DNA from: CAG-964 sp902789345
GTDB taxonomy: Bacteria; Bacillota; Clostridia; Oscillospirales; Acutalibacteraceae
Assembly (NCBI GenBank): GCA_052117325.1
Contig: JBQKJJ010000004.1
Direction: 5' to 3' (one strand)
Length of the DNA: 64,000 bases
Position numbers and translations under genes: made by a program
Part shown: positions 1-8,799 of the stretch, one piece after another
Layout of the letters: every line of letters begins with the position of its first letter
How positions within the stretch are numbered: the first letter of the stretch is position 1
The notes under the pieces: model-generated
The model's input: only the letters and a program-made list of their open reading frames with translations
Database searches by the model: none
What the model was told of the DNA's origin: nothing

Positions 1-2042
1 GACAGCTGCAGCAAATACAGCCAGTAGTCACAGCCGTGCATACCGCCAATGGCCTCACGCATTGCATTTATTGCACCTGTAAAAGGAAGCAGTGGGTTTA
101 ACGCCTGGAAAACCTGCGGAGTAGTTTCTATTGGGAATGTACCGCCTGCACCGGCAATTTGTATAACCAAAAATACAACCGCTATAGCCTTGCCTATTTC
201 TGCAAAGGAAATAACCAGTGTGTAAACAAACAGTGTAAATACAAAGGCTGTATAAGCACCTGCAAATACAAAGGCCACAGGGTGCGGACACTGTATTCCC
301 AAAACATATAAATCGCCCAGACAAGCAATTACCGCCTGTACAACGCCTGCGGCAAAGAACAGTAAATATCTGCCAAAATAGCACTGCACCGGTCTTAGCT
401 TTCTTTCTTCAGCGTCGATTATTTGCACCTTTAGCATTGCTATCAAAATTACAGAACCAACCCAAAGGCACAGCACTGTATAGAACGGTGTCATTGCAGA
501 ACCGTAATTTTCAATAGCGTAAACACTGTTTGTCTGCAAATCAACAGGTGAAGACAGAAACGCGGCGGTTTCATCAGGATCTCTTGTAATTAGGCTCTTA
601 ATTGCATCAATTTCGTCAGAGTCCAAAGCGTCCTCAATATCCTTTAGTAGATTTTTAATCTTTTTTTGAGCTGTATCTAAAGTAACGGTTAAACCGTCAA
701 AGGTATCTGCCGCAGAAGTAAGGCTTTTATCCATACTGTTAAGGGTTTTGTCCCAATCGACACCACCCATAGTAGTTAAAAAGCTGCTAAGGCTCTTTAG
801 GTTATCATACAAACTGTCTGTAAGAGTATCTATCTTTGGAGAAACCTGTAATCTGTAATTTGACTTAATGTCAGAGAACAAACCTCTTAGTGTGGAAATT
901 CTGTTTTCTATGCTTGCCTGCTTTTCTGCAGCCAGTGTACCTGCACTTCGCAGTGAAGAAGCGGCGTCATAAAGGTCTGTCTGTAAAAGGCTTAAATCAC
1001 TTATTGCCTCGGTCAGTTTGCTGTCCATTTGCTTTAGCCCCTGTAAATCTGGGAAATAGCCCTCAAGGGTTTGCACTACAGCCAAAATATCACTGCAATA
1101 TGAATTAAGTGTAGCGCATTTGTTATAAACCAAATCAACCCTGTCTGCCACAGTGTTGTTGGCAGTGTCTACAGAAGCTATGGCAGATGAAAAGTCGTTG
1201 CTTATTTGCAGCATATCGCTTTCAGCCATACTTACAATAGTATCCAGGCTTCCGCTCATATCATTTACAAAATTATTTGCGGCTCTTGCTGTATCTGCTG
1301 TGTCAGAGGCAAGCTTTGAAGCATTTGAAAAAGCGTCCTTAGGTACAGCCTCTCTTGTAGTGTCAACCAAAGAGCTTAGTGTGGTTGTTAGGGATTTAAA
1401 GGTTTTTACATCATTTTTTAGATTATCCAAATCCTGGTCAACCATTTGGACTGTATCTTTTAAATTATTAACTATGTTTGTTACATCTCCGTCAACATCA
1501 TCGTGGGTATCAATAGCAATGTTACTAAGTGTTGAAGCAACTGTAGAAATAAAGGTTTCATCAATTTGCTGTTGAATAGACGAAGCCACCTTGTCGGTAA
1601 TTTTTGGCGCTATGGCATTCTTCTTTTGGTTTACATAGTAGTCTATCTTTGGCTTTGTAATGTCCTTTTTCAGGATACTGGTCATATCCTTTGTAAAATC
1701 CTCCGGTATTATTACAGCCGCATAGTAGGTGCCGTCCTCTACTCCTTGCAAGGCTGTGTCCTTGTCTGTAAACTGCCAGTTAATAACATCATTCTTTGTT
1801 AAATTATCAATTACCTTACTGCCAATACTAACATTTACGCCTAAAATATCGGCACCCTTGTCAACATTTGCAACGGCTACCTTTAGATTTTTTGTATTTC
1901 CATAAGGGTCCCAGCAGGCATAAATATTTACCCAGGCATACAGCGAGGGTAAAATAAGAATACCAACCATAACAATGGCGGCAAAAGGTCTGCTGAAAAT
2001 TTTCTTAATATCACTTAAAAATACTTTAAAAATCTTTTTCAC
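1..2042 (-). CDS. YhgE/Pip family membrane protein (3' end outside window)
   Basis: The reading frame is open from a GTG at 2042 to the left edge, so the C-terminus is missing. A strong AGGAGG site sits just upstream of the GTG. The N-terminus (MKKIFKVFLSDIKKIF, then a membrane segment and SLYAWVNIYACWDPYG) is the YhgE/Pip signature. The middle is a long, Thr/Ser/Asp-rich extracellular region predicted to be helical. Several membrane segments follow, ending near the edge with MREAIGGMHGCDYW, a conserved stretch of the C-terminal ABC-2-like domain. Family members are multi-pass proteins related to ABC-2 permeases; Lactococcus Pip is a phage receptor and others are linked to type VII secretion. 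The role here is unknown. It has its own promoter and is unlinked to the next gene. Confidence 0.88.
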   Translation of the reverse strand, partial: MKKIFKVFLSDIKKIFSRPFAAIVMVGILILPSLYAWVNIYACWDPYGNTKNLKVAVANVDKGADILGVNVSIGSKVIDNLTKNDVINWQFTDKDTALQGVEDGTYYAAVIIPEDFTKDMTSILKKDITKPKIDYYVNQKKNAIAPKITDKVASSIQQQIDETFISTVASTLSNIAIDTHDDVDGDVTNIVNNLKDTVQMVDQDLDNLKNDVKTFKSLTTTLSSLVDTTREAVPKDAFSNASKLASDTADTARAANNFVNDMSGSLDTIVSMAESDMLQISNDFSSAIASVDTANNTVADRVDLVYNKCATLNSYCSDILAVVQTLEGYFPDLQGLKQMDSKLTEAISDLSLLQTDLYDAASSLRSAGTLAAEKQASIENRISTLRGLFSDIKSNYRLQVSPKIDTLTDSLYDNLKSLSSFLTTMGGVDWDKTLNSMDKSLTSAADTFDGLTVTLDTAQKKIKNLLKDIEDALDSDEIDAIKSLITRDPDETAAFLSSPVDLQTNSVYAIENYGSAMTPFYTVLCLWVGSVILIAMLKVQIIDAEERKLRPVQCYFGRYLLFFAAGVVQAVIACLGDLYVLGIQCPHPVAFVFAGAYTAFVFTLFVYTLVISFAEIGKAIAVVFLVIQIAGAGGTFPIETTPQVFQALNPLLPFTGAINAMREAIGGMHGCDYWLYLLQL

Positions 2043-2117
2043 CCAATCTCCTCCTTACAATTTAAAGCGTAGAAACAATATATGATTATTTATTCCCTTG
2101 TCACGCTTAACAGCACA

Positions 2118-2146
2118 AGTTTACTTCACAATCCAAATAGTGTCAA
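2118..2146 (-). promoter_or_regulatory. Promoter of the YhgE/Pip gene
   Basis: On the minus strand TTGACA (2146-2141), a 17 bp spacer and TAAACT (2123-2118) lie about 75 bp upstream of the GTG start. Confidence 0.65.
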
Positions 2147-2245
2147 CCAATAAAAAGCAACATTTGTGTAACAAATTTTCCGGTATAAATTCAATCTGTC
2201 AAAAAAGCCTGCAAGCAGTTAAAAATAATTAGTTATAACAACAAT

Positions 2246-2283
2246 TCCCCGAAAATATGCTAAAAACCATATTCCTCGGGGAA
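2246..2283 (-). terminator. Hairpin, probable terminator of the polymer cassette
   Basis: A long stem (TTCCCCGA plus about 7 further pairs, one bulged base) lies 160 bp past the stop of the LicD-fusion gene. On the minus strand it is followed by a short T-rich stretch (TTGTTGTT), so termination may be weak. Confidence 0.5.
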
Positions 2284-2444
2284 CTTAAATATTAAATTTT
2301 ACAGCCAAAAATATTGCCACAAGTTTTGCATATTCACACTTGCTGTTGCATTTTTCACTTTATTTTTAGGCAGTAATTAAGCCTTTTAAGGTTAGTATAC
2401 TTAATCCCAGCGCCTTTCGCCCTGCCCCTTTATAAGGTTAAATT

Positions 2445-4343
2445 TTAGTTTTCAGGAAGCTGAAACTTGCAAAACTCACCAAGGTCAAGGTTTACAATAT
2501 CGTGGCATGTTTGTCTGCCCCACGGCAAAATAACACGCTCATAATCGCCGTACAAATACCTTAGGTACTTGTCATATTCCTTTGGTACAGGCAGCTTATG
2601 TCCCTCAAAATCCCATTCAATAGCTTCGTCTAAATAGTATTTCGGGAAGTCGCCCTTGTATACATTTCTGCCCATTCCGTCATACAAATATTTATTGTCC
2701 TTTCTGCCTCGGAACATTTTAAATATTTTATACTGAATCCACTCGGAAACAGGTATTGGGAATATAACCTTAAGTATATTTGCCAAAAATGACTGAACCT
2801 TGTGGCCGTTGTCAATTTTCCGCTTATTCCATCTGTTAAATATCATTGAACGAATAAGCAGTGTAAACTGCAAATGCAACTTTCTGCCTAGTTTTGAATT
2901 AGCCGTAGCGTCGTGGGCAAAAATGTCAAAAGCCATACCGTTGTTCATATCGTTATGAGCCTTTGAGTACTTTGTGGCAAACATAGTATTGTTAAGCCTT
3001 ATTTTTGCAAAAGGATAATGACAGCCCTTGTCTGTGTCAGAGGTTTGGAAAGAAAGCTCCTTTGGCATTTCGGTAGGCGCTACCTGCAGGAATTTGTCAT
3101 AATCCTCTCTCAGCATCATAATATCCGCATCATCATCCCACGGAATAAAGCCGTGGTGTCTTATTGCGCCAAGCAGTGTTCCGCCGCCTAAGAAATACTT
3201 AATGTTATGCTTTTTACATATTCTGTCTACATCCAGCAAATATCCCAAAAGCAGGCTTTGTATATTCTTCAGCTTGCCGTCGTGGGAGTATTGGTACAAA
3301 AACATTTCATCGTCTGCGGCAGACATACTTTCCACCATAAGTTGGATAATCTCGTCCATTGTAACCTCAGGCTCAAAACCGTCCACCGGCAGTTTTTGGC
3401 AATTCATAGCAACACCATAGGACGGGTCCTTTTTAGCGTCAACTAACTGTATTTTGCACTTTTCCGGGTAAAGGTCAAAAAGCTTTGCCGCCAACATTCC
3501 TGTAGACATAGTACAGTCCTTGCTGACAACATTATACACATTGTTTGGGCTAAACTTAACCATACTCCAAAACATTGCAGTAAAGAAGTCATTTATATAA
3601 GTAAAAGAATACTTTTTAGTAGAGCGAACCATTTCAATACTTTCGCCCTTTGCCACAGCTCTAAACAAGTCATAAAACAGATTTTCGTCAAAGCCTGTTT
3701 TTGCGCCAAGCATTATGCCCGAACGCAAAATCATATGTGAAAAGCTGTATTTTTTTCCGTAAACAGGCACCAGTGCTTCAAGAGTCTGCAAAAGCTCTGC
3801 ATCATATCCACTGCCCCTTGTAAGGTCAATACTGCCGTACTCGCCCTCAGATATTACATATCCTCTGTCAATTTTTCCGTAAACACGGTAGTCAGAGAAT
3901 AAAATAAATCTGCCAATTTCACACCTGCCTGCAAAGTCCAGGCATTTCTCCAACACCGAAACCTCGTCAATAAAGCTTTCAGGTAGTCCGTCGGTTGCCT
4001 TACTGCAACAGCCTGTGTAAATAAAATAATCCGCCTTATCCTGTACATTGCTTAAATCCTCCAACAGTCTAAAGGAGAAATCCTCTCGCTTTAAAAGTGC
4101 CGGAAAAATACCGTTTAATGCCGATGTACTTTTTGCAATAAGAGAAATTTTTATATTCAGCTTATGCAGGTCATTTAATCCAAAGAAGCAATATAAAACC
4201 GCCTTAGGAAAAAAATCCTGACAGCCAGAAATATATACAGTCTTATTTTTAAGTTTTTCAAAAGGGTAGTCGTCTTTACTGTGGGCAGCCAAATGGTATG
4301 CCCAGTCAAGCTCATACTGCCCCAGTACTTTACTAAGTTCCAT
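2445..4343 (-). CDS. Fusion protein: degenerate SDR domain plus LicD-family phosphotransferase
   Basis: 632 residues. Residues about 30-335 look like an extended SDR (NAD-epimerase) fold, including a DYRVYG strand like the usual SS.VYG. Residues about 350-630 are a LicD domain with GGGTLLGAIRHHGFIPWDDD at 386-405, continuing ADIMM. LicD proteins transfer phosphocholine or a related group from a CDP donor to cell-surface glycans. The SDR half lacks the normal glycine-rich motif (it reads ISGCQDFFP) and the YxxxK pair (YDAEL at 180-184), so it is probably not an active oxidoreductase. The gene starts 14 bp after the SDR gene, behind a GGAG site, and is last in the cassette. The LicD call is firm; the substrate is unknown. 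Confidence 0.85.
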   Translation of the reverse strand: MELSKVLGQYELDWAYHLAAHSKDDYPFEKLKNKTVYISGCQDFFPKAVLYCFFGLNDLHKLNIKISLIAKSTSALNGIFPALLKREDFSFRLLEDLSNVQDKADYFIYTGCCSKATDGLPESFIDEVSVLEKCLDFAGRCEIGRFILFSDYRVYGKIDRGYVISEGEYGSIDLTRGSGYDAELLQTLEALVPVYGKKYSFSHMILRSGIMLGAKTGFDENLFYDLFRAVAKGESIEMVRSTKKYSFTYINDFFTAMFWSMVKFSPNNVYNVVSKDCTMSTGMLAAKLFDLYPEKCKIQLVDAKKDPSYGVAMNCQKLPVDGFEPEVTMDEIIQLMVESMSAADDEMFLYQYSHDGKLKNIQSLLLGYLLDVDRICKKHNIKYFLGGGTLLGAIRHHGFIPWDDDADIMMLREDYDKFLQVAPTEMPKELSFQTSDTDKGCHYPFAKIRLNNTMFATKYSKAHNDMNNGMAFDIFAHDATANSKLGRKLHLQFTLLIRSMIFNRWNKRKIDNGHKVQSFLANILKVIFPIPVSEWIQYKIFKMFRGRKDNKYLYDGMGRNVYKGDFPKYYLDEAIEWDFEGHKLPVPKEYDKYLRYLYGDYERVILPWGRQTCHDIVNLDLGEFCKFQLPEN

Positions 4344-4357
4344 AGCAGCTCCGTATG

Positions 4358-5437
4358 TTAACTATTTTGCAATTCCACAATTTTAACGGCACGCCTAATA
4401 CCGTCGGTAAGGTCTACCTTTGCCGTCCAGCCAAGTTCATTAAGCCTTGTGCTGTCAAGAATTTCAGGTGTTGCGTTAATATATGAAATTTCAGGCTCCT
4501 TTTCGTCCTCTTTGTTTGCAAAGGACAGGGAAAGATTTCTTTCCGGGAACGCCTCAACAGCCGCTTTTGCAAAGTTTCTGATAGTTACATTAGAATGCTC
4601 GGCAGAAATGTTGTATGGATAAATATCCTTTCCGTCAAGCAGAATCTTCAAAAGTGCAGTTGCGGTATCTGTTACATAGCAGAATGAACGGTAAGGTGCG
4701 CCTGCGCTTTTAAGCAGAATACTTTGGTTGCGTACAATATTGGCAATAAACTGTGCCCACACTCTGTCGTCATTAAGACTGGACGGGCCGTAAATATAGC
4801 TTGGTCTTGCTATTTTTATGCTTAAACCATACTGTTTGTGGAAAGAGGCACACAGTGTTTCAGAGGCTCTTTTCCCCTGCGCATAGCAGTTTTTGTATGA
4901 TGTATGGTCGATATAGCCAATGTCGGTTTCTTCTATTTTCATTTTGCCTGTGTGCAAAGCACCGTATATTTTCAAGCTGGAAACAAACAGCGTTACAGCA
5001 CCGCATGCCTTTGCATACTCTAAAACCTTGTAAGTGCCTGTAAGGTTAGCGTCTATTGTTCCTACAGGGTCATTTTCAAAGAAATAAGCGCTTGCCTGGC
5101 TTGCGGCGTGAATAACATAGTCTGCCTTTTCTTCGGTTTTAATTTCACTGCACACATCCTGAACCAACAGCGTAATGTCACTTCTGTTTAGTGCGTCGCC
5201 AAAACGCTTTTTAGCCTTCTCACCGTTTCGCACCAGTGCAAGCACCTTAATATTGTCGCCGTAAAGGTCGTTTCTGATTAGCATAGCCATTGTCAGATAG
5301 TAGCCTATAAAGCCTGCAGCACCTGTAAGAAGTATTGTTTTATTCTTCATTTTTTCCCAAGGAAGCTCTGCATCAGCTACCGACAAAATATCATTATATA
5401 TATACTCGTGAATAAGAGTATTAATTTTACAGTCCAT
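4358..5437 (-). CDS. NAD-dependent epimerase/dehydratase (extended SDR)
   Basis: 359 residues from the ATG at 5437, chosen because GAGAGGAA lies 7 nt upstream; an ATG at 5467 would overlap the previous gene more. The start overlaps the end of the cytidylyltransferase gene by 11 bp, which suggests translational coupling. The Rossmann motif LLTGAAGFIG is near residue 37, with FVSSLKIYG further on and the catalytic YAQGK (YxxxK) intact. Family members epimerise, dehydrate or reduce nucleotide sugars. Between an IspD/TarI-like enzyme and LicD, it probably shapes the CDP-activated or lipid-linked group added to a surface polymer. The exact reaction cannot be read from the sequence. Confidence 0.85.
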   Translation of the reverse strand: MDCKINTLIHEYIYNDILSVADAELPWEKMKNKTILLTGAAGFIGYYLTMAMLIRNDLYGDNIKVLALVRNGEKAKKRFGDALNRSDITLLVQDVCSEIKTEEKADYVIHAASQASAYFFENDPVGTIDANLTGTYKVLEYAKACGAVTLFVSSLKIYGALHTGKMKIEETDIGYIDHTSYKNCYAQGKRASETLCASFHKQYGLSIKIARPSYIYGPSSLNDDRVWAQFIANIVRNQSILLKSAGAPYRSFCYVTDTATALLKILLDGKDIYPYNISAEHSNVTIRNFAKAAVEAFPERNLSLSFANKEDEKEPEISYINATPEILDSTRLNELGWTAKVDLTDGIRRAVKIVELQNS

Positions 5438-6167
5438 ATGCCAGTTCCTCTCTTGCAAAGTTTTCATATCTTCTGTAGTAATAGTAAGCCCTCAAGAATC
5501 TCATATCCTCAGGAGTAGTTACCTTGATATTGTCACGGTCGCCAATAAATATCTGAACCTTTTCACCCAGTTCAATAAGCAGTTCAGAGCTGGATATAGG
5601 ATTTGTTATGCCACGCTTCTCGGCTTCGTCGTGCGCCCACATAATCTTTCTCATTGTGTAGCCCTGCGGCGCCTGTGTTATAAACATTTCTCCTCTTGGT
5701 AAGCTGTGGTTACAGGTTTCTCCGTCCTTACTTTCCAAAACAGAGTCAATGCTCTTGGTAACAGGTACAGCAGTCTCGTACTTTTTGGCAGTAGCTATAC
5801 AATTTGTAATAAGCTCCTCAGAAAGCAGTGGTCTTACACCGTCGCAAATTAAAACAATATCATCATCATTTTTTGCGTACTCCTGTGCCGCAACAAGTCC
5901 GTTGTGAATAGAGCCGTGGCCGTTTGCACCGCCCGGTACAACCTTCAACACCTTAGTAATGTTGTACTGCTTTATTTTCTCCCAAAGAGTGTCTATCCAA
6001 TCTGCCAAACAGGAGATAACAATGTTGTCCACTCCGGAATGATACTGGAAATTTTCCAGCGTTCTTATAATAATCGGCTTTCCGTCAACCTCTAGAAATT
6101 GTTTTGGTGTTTCAACCGACTTCATTCTGGCGCCAACGCCGCCGGCAAATATAACTGCAGTTACCAT
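5427..6167 (-). CDS. IspD/TarI-family cytidylyltransferase
   Basis: 246 residues. The N-terminus FAGGVGARM...PKQF is the nucleotide-binding signature of the IspD/TarI family, followed by CDGVRPLLS and DNIKVTTPEDM. These enzymes join CTP to methylerythritol 4-phosphate (IspD, isoprenoids) or to ribitol 5-phosphate (TarI/Bcs1, polymers). DGVRP and the C-terminal IKVTTPEDM are like TarI proteins. The neighbours are an SDR enzyme, LicD and a TagGH-like exporter, so I infer a CDP-alditol or similar donor for a surface polymer rather than isoprenoid synthesis. IspD function is not excluded, since no other ispD lies in the window. The ribosome site is weak. Confidence 0.82.
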   Translation of the reverse strand: MVTAVIFAGGVGARMKSVETPKQFLEVDGKPIIIRTLENFQYHSGVDNIVISCLADWIDTLWEKIKQYNITKVLKVVPGGANGHGSIHNGLVAAQEYAKNDDDIVLICDGVRPLLSEELITNCIATAKKYETAVPVTKSIDSVLESKDGETCNHSLPRGEMFITQAPQGYTMRKIMWAHDEAEKRGITNPISSSELLIELGEKVQIFIGDRDNIKVTTPEDMRFLRAYYYYRRYENFAREELAYGL

Positions 6168-6233
6168 ATATACTTCACTTACCTTTCCACATTTATAAAC
6201 CCTCTTGTTAGGGGTGTATTTATATATTCAATA

Positions 6234-6998
6234 TTATTTTTTTGCTTTCTTCTTTTTTTCGGCTTCCTTTTTCTTGTCAGCGTCATAATGCTCAAAAGCT
6301 TCATTTACCGCACCGGAGAAAAGAACCTTGCCTTTTTTCAAAAAAATTGCCCTTGTACACATTTCTTTTACACTGTCCTTTGAGTGGCTTACAAAAAGAA
6401 CTGTTGTACCCTCTTTAATAATTTCGGCAATTCTGTTTTTACACTTCTTTTTAAATGATGCGTCACCAACGCTTAAAGCCTCGTCAATAACAAGAATATC
6501 AGGGTCAATATTAACATTTATTGCAAAGCCCAAACGCATTTTCATACCACTTGAGTATGTTCTTACAGGCTGGTCAATATAATCCCCCAGCTCTGCAAAA
6601 TCAACAATTCTAGGCTCAATTTCCTTTATATAAGCGTCCTTTAACCCTAGGGTATAGCCACGCAAAAATATATTCTCTCTGCCTGTCATTTCCAAGGCAA
6701 AGCCTGCCGTCAGCTCAAGCAAAGCCGCAACCGTTCCGTTTACCGTAACGGTACCGCTGTCAGGAAACGCAACGCCGGTTATCATTTTTAGCAAAGTAGA
6801 TTTACCTGCACCGTTGTCACCTATAATACCCACGCTTTCTCCCTCAAAAATTTCAAGAGAAACATCGTCAAGCGCCTTGTGAAGCTTAACATTTTTAGGC
6901 TTAAAAAACAGCGACTTAAACCTTTGTCTGTCATTTTTAAACAACATATATTCCTTTGACACATGGTCAAAGCATATCATACTTTTATTATCTTCCAT
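6234..6998 (-). CDS. Polysaccharide/teichoic acid exporter ATPase (TagH/Wzt-like)
   Basis: 254 residues from the ATG at 6998, preferred over a GTG at 7007 because AGGTGG sits 5 nt before it. Walker A is GDNGAGKST (60-68); the signature is YSSGMKMRLGFA and Walker B is ILVIDEALSVGD. The long segment before Walker A and the SSGM signature are typical of the ATPases of TagGH and Wzm/Wzt exporters. There is no C-terminal carbohydrate-binding domain, only a Lys/Glu-rich tail. It works with the permease encoded immediately upstream to flip an undecaprenyl-linked polymer across the membrane. Confidence 0.9.
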   Translation of the reverse strand: MEDNKSMICFDHVSKEYMLFKNDRQRFKSLFFKPKNVKLHKALDDVSLEIFEGESVGIIGDNGAGKSTLLKMITGVAFPDSGTVTVNGTVAALLELTAGFALEMTGRENIFLRGYTLGLKDAYIKEIEPRIVDFAELGDYIDQPVRTYSSGMKMRLGFAINVNIDPDILVIDEALSVGDASFKKKCKNRIAEIIKEGTTVLFVSHSKDSVKEMCTRAIFLKKGKVLFSGAVNEAFEHYDADKKKEAEKKKKAKK

Positions 6999-7010
6999 AT
7001 TTGCCACCTA

Positions 7011-7829
7011 TTACAATACATCGGGAATTCTTTTGCGCAAACGGTTATAATTATACGCACCCAATATAAACACAAGCAGGAACTCACCCAGGAATATTCC
7101 AAGCTCTAACGGGTTATTCCATATAAACTGGTCATAAAGAACAGCCTTTCGATAGCTGTTGGCAAAGAAATTAATAGGGTTAAACAGCATAACCGTATTC
7201 AAAGCCTTGTTGCCCATATCGTATGAATTGTAAATAACGCCTGACAGCCAGAATATACCCGACATAATGGACATTACCATATTGTCAAAGTCCATACTGA
7301 AGGCACCCATAGGCGCAGTGCTCCATGACAGGAACAGGAAGAACAAAAACATTATAGGCAATATTAATAACAGCTGAAAGGCATAAACGCTTAACCCTAC
7401 TGCCAGTCCCACAATAACAAGCATTATAGCACACAGCAAAATCTGCACATACAGCTTTGAAAGCAGTGTGTAGGTCATAATAGTAGAAACAGGGAACGAT
7501 ATTTTGGTTACAAAATGCCTGTTCACCCTAATTGATTTCATTCCGTGTATTATGCTGTCATTTATAAAAAACCAAGGAATAAAGCCTACCAGCATAAAAA
7601 TAAATCTGTCAAATATTACCGTTGAGCCGTTTATAATAACATCAACATCGCCTGCCTTTTTAAAGCCAAGTGCAAACGCAAACCAATATACAAACAGTGT
7701 AAAGGACGGTTTTACAACAGCCCACATAGGACCTATTACTGCGCCCTTATATGTTTTTATAAGCTCATTTTTGGCAAGCCTTATTATTTGCCCCCAAAAG
7801 CCCTTATGTTCTTTAATAATTTGAAACAA
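7011..7829 (-). CDS. Polysaccharide/teichoic acid exporter permease (TagG/Wzm-like)
   Basis: 272 residues with about six membrane segments, of ABC-2 type. It begins with a TTG behind CAGGTGG, 7 nt away. The stretch LIKTYKGAVIGPMWAVVKPS near residue 22 is the conserved N-terminal helix and loop of O-antigen and teichoic acid export permeases, and FNPINFFANSYRKAVLY near the C-terminus is also conserved. It is first in the cassette, with its own promoter, and is followed after 12 bp by the ATPase gene. Confidence 0.9.
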   Translation of the reverse strand: MFQIIKEHKGFWGQIIRLAKNELIKTYKGAVIGPMWAVVKPSFTLFVYWFAFALGFKKAGDVDVIINGSTVIFDRFIFMLVGFIPWFFINDSIIHGMKSIRVNRHFVTKISFPVSTIMTYTLLSKLYVQILLCAIMLVIVGLAVGLSVYAFQLLLILPIMFLFFLFLSWSTAPMGAFSMDFDNMVMSIMSGIFWLSGVIYNSYDMGNKALNTVMLFNPINFFANSYRKAVLYDQFIWNNPLELGIFLGEFLLVFILGAYNYNRLRKRIPDVL

Positions 7830-7908
7830 AGTATTACCACCTGTCTAACAAAAAAACTTGTATTACCTTTTCTTTTTTTATTTTTCACACAAATTCCATA
7901 ATACATAT

Positions 7909-7936
7909 ATTTTAATCTTTTTTCAACAAATGTCAA
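7909..7936 (-). promoter_or_regulatory. Promoter of the surface-polymer cassette
   Basis: TTGACA (7936-7931), a 16 bp spacer and TAAAAT (7914-7909) on the minus strand, about 80 bp before the permease start. Confidence 0.6.
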
Positions 7937-8031
7937 TATTACAACCTACAGATTATGCTTACGGCAGTCTGCAATTTGTGGTATATCCCTACAACATTTG
8001 TTTATTTATCAGAAAAAGCACTTTCAATATT

Positions 8032-8685
8032 TTACAGCCGTACCTCCACAAGGCTGTGGCTAAAGCTGTTACTGCCGGAGGCTACACTAACGCAGTAGCC
8101 GTCTACCTCGTACTCCTTTAGGTATAACTTTTCATCATTATTCAGTATAACAGGCCTGTTGTGGATAAAGCCAATTTCAAAAGAGTTAAGTCCTCCGCAA
8201 AGCCCTACGCCTTTGTATTTCAGGCAGCTTTCTTTAAGAGTCCACAGTCGTATAAAGCGGTAGTTTCTCTCCTCTGTATTTTCGCCGGAAAGAATATAGC
8301 TATATTCACTTTCCGTAAAAAATCTCTCTGCAATCTTTATATCTGCAGACTCTATTTTCTCAATGTCACAGCCGATTTCATTTTCAGAAAAACTGCAAAC
8401 AGCGTAAGTTCCGCTGTGAGAAATATTAAAATAAATCCCCTGTGCATTAGCAAAAAAAGGCTTTTCATTTTTGCCAAGGGCATACTCCATAGATTTTTCA
8501 CGCAGTCCTAACTTTTTTAAACAGCTGTCAAGCAATATTCCGGCAGACAGCGAAAGCAGCTTGTCCTTCTCCATTTTCATTCTGTCAATTTTAGACTTTC
8601 TGTAGTCAGACATACAGCTGTAGTATTTTTGAAATTTCTCAGCATTGTCTATTTGCTGAGAATTAAATATATAAGTATTATTCAT
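8032..8685 (-). CDS. 4'-phosphopantetheinyl transferase, Sfp type
   Basis: 217 residues from the ATG at 8685, which has AGGA 9 nt upstream; an upstream GTG in the same frame lacks a site. The enzyme moves phosphopantetheine from CoA to a carrier-protein serine. The signatures FNISHSG, IGCDIEKI (Mg/CoA-binding Asp and Glu) and RLWTLKESCLKYKGVGL are all present. The length fits the Sfp group rather than the shorter AcpS group. No carrier protein, polyketide or peptide synthetase gene lies in the window, so the target is unknown. Confidence 0.9.
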   Translation of the reverse strand: MNNTYIFNSQQIDNAEKFQKYYSCMSDYRKSKIDRMKMEKDKLLSLSAGILLDSCLKKLGLREKSMEYALGKNEKPFFANAQGIYFNISHSGTYAVCSFSENEIGCDIEKIESADIKIAERFFTESEYSYILSGENTEERNYRFIRLWTLKESCLKYKGVGLCGGLNSFEIGFIHNRPVILNNDEKLYLKEYEVDGYCVSVASGSNSFSHSLVEVRL

Positions 8686-8799
8686 TGTCACAATTCCTAA
8701 AAATACCCAAATAATCACCAAAGCTTACAGGGCACATACTTAGCCTCTGCAAATTTATGCAATTAAATGGGTATTGTAAAATTTAAAATATTTTTATTA

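Larger units (their letters stand above)
2043..2444. other. 402 bp intergenic region
   Basis: This gap holds the YhgE promoter and leader (2043-2146) and a hairpin at 2246-2283. The remaining part (2284-2444) is AT-rich. I see no convincing reading frame or known RNA motif in it. Confidence 0.5.

Noticed and set aside
2284..2444. A small Cys-rich peptide (CKTCGNIFGCKI) between the LicD gene and the YhgE gene
   Set aside because: It has no start codon or ribosome site and only a dozen codons; it is probably chance.
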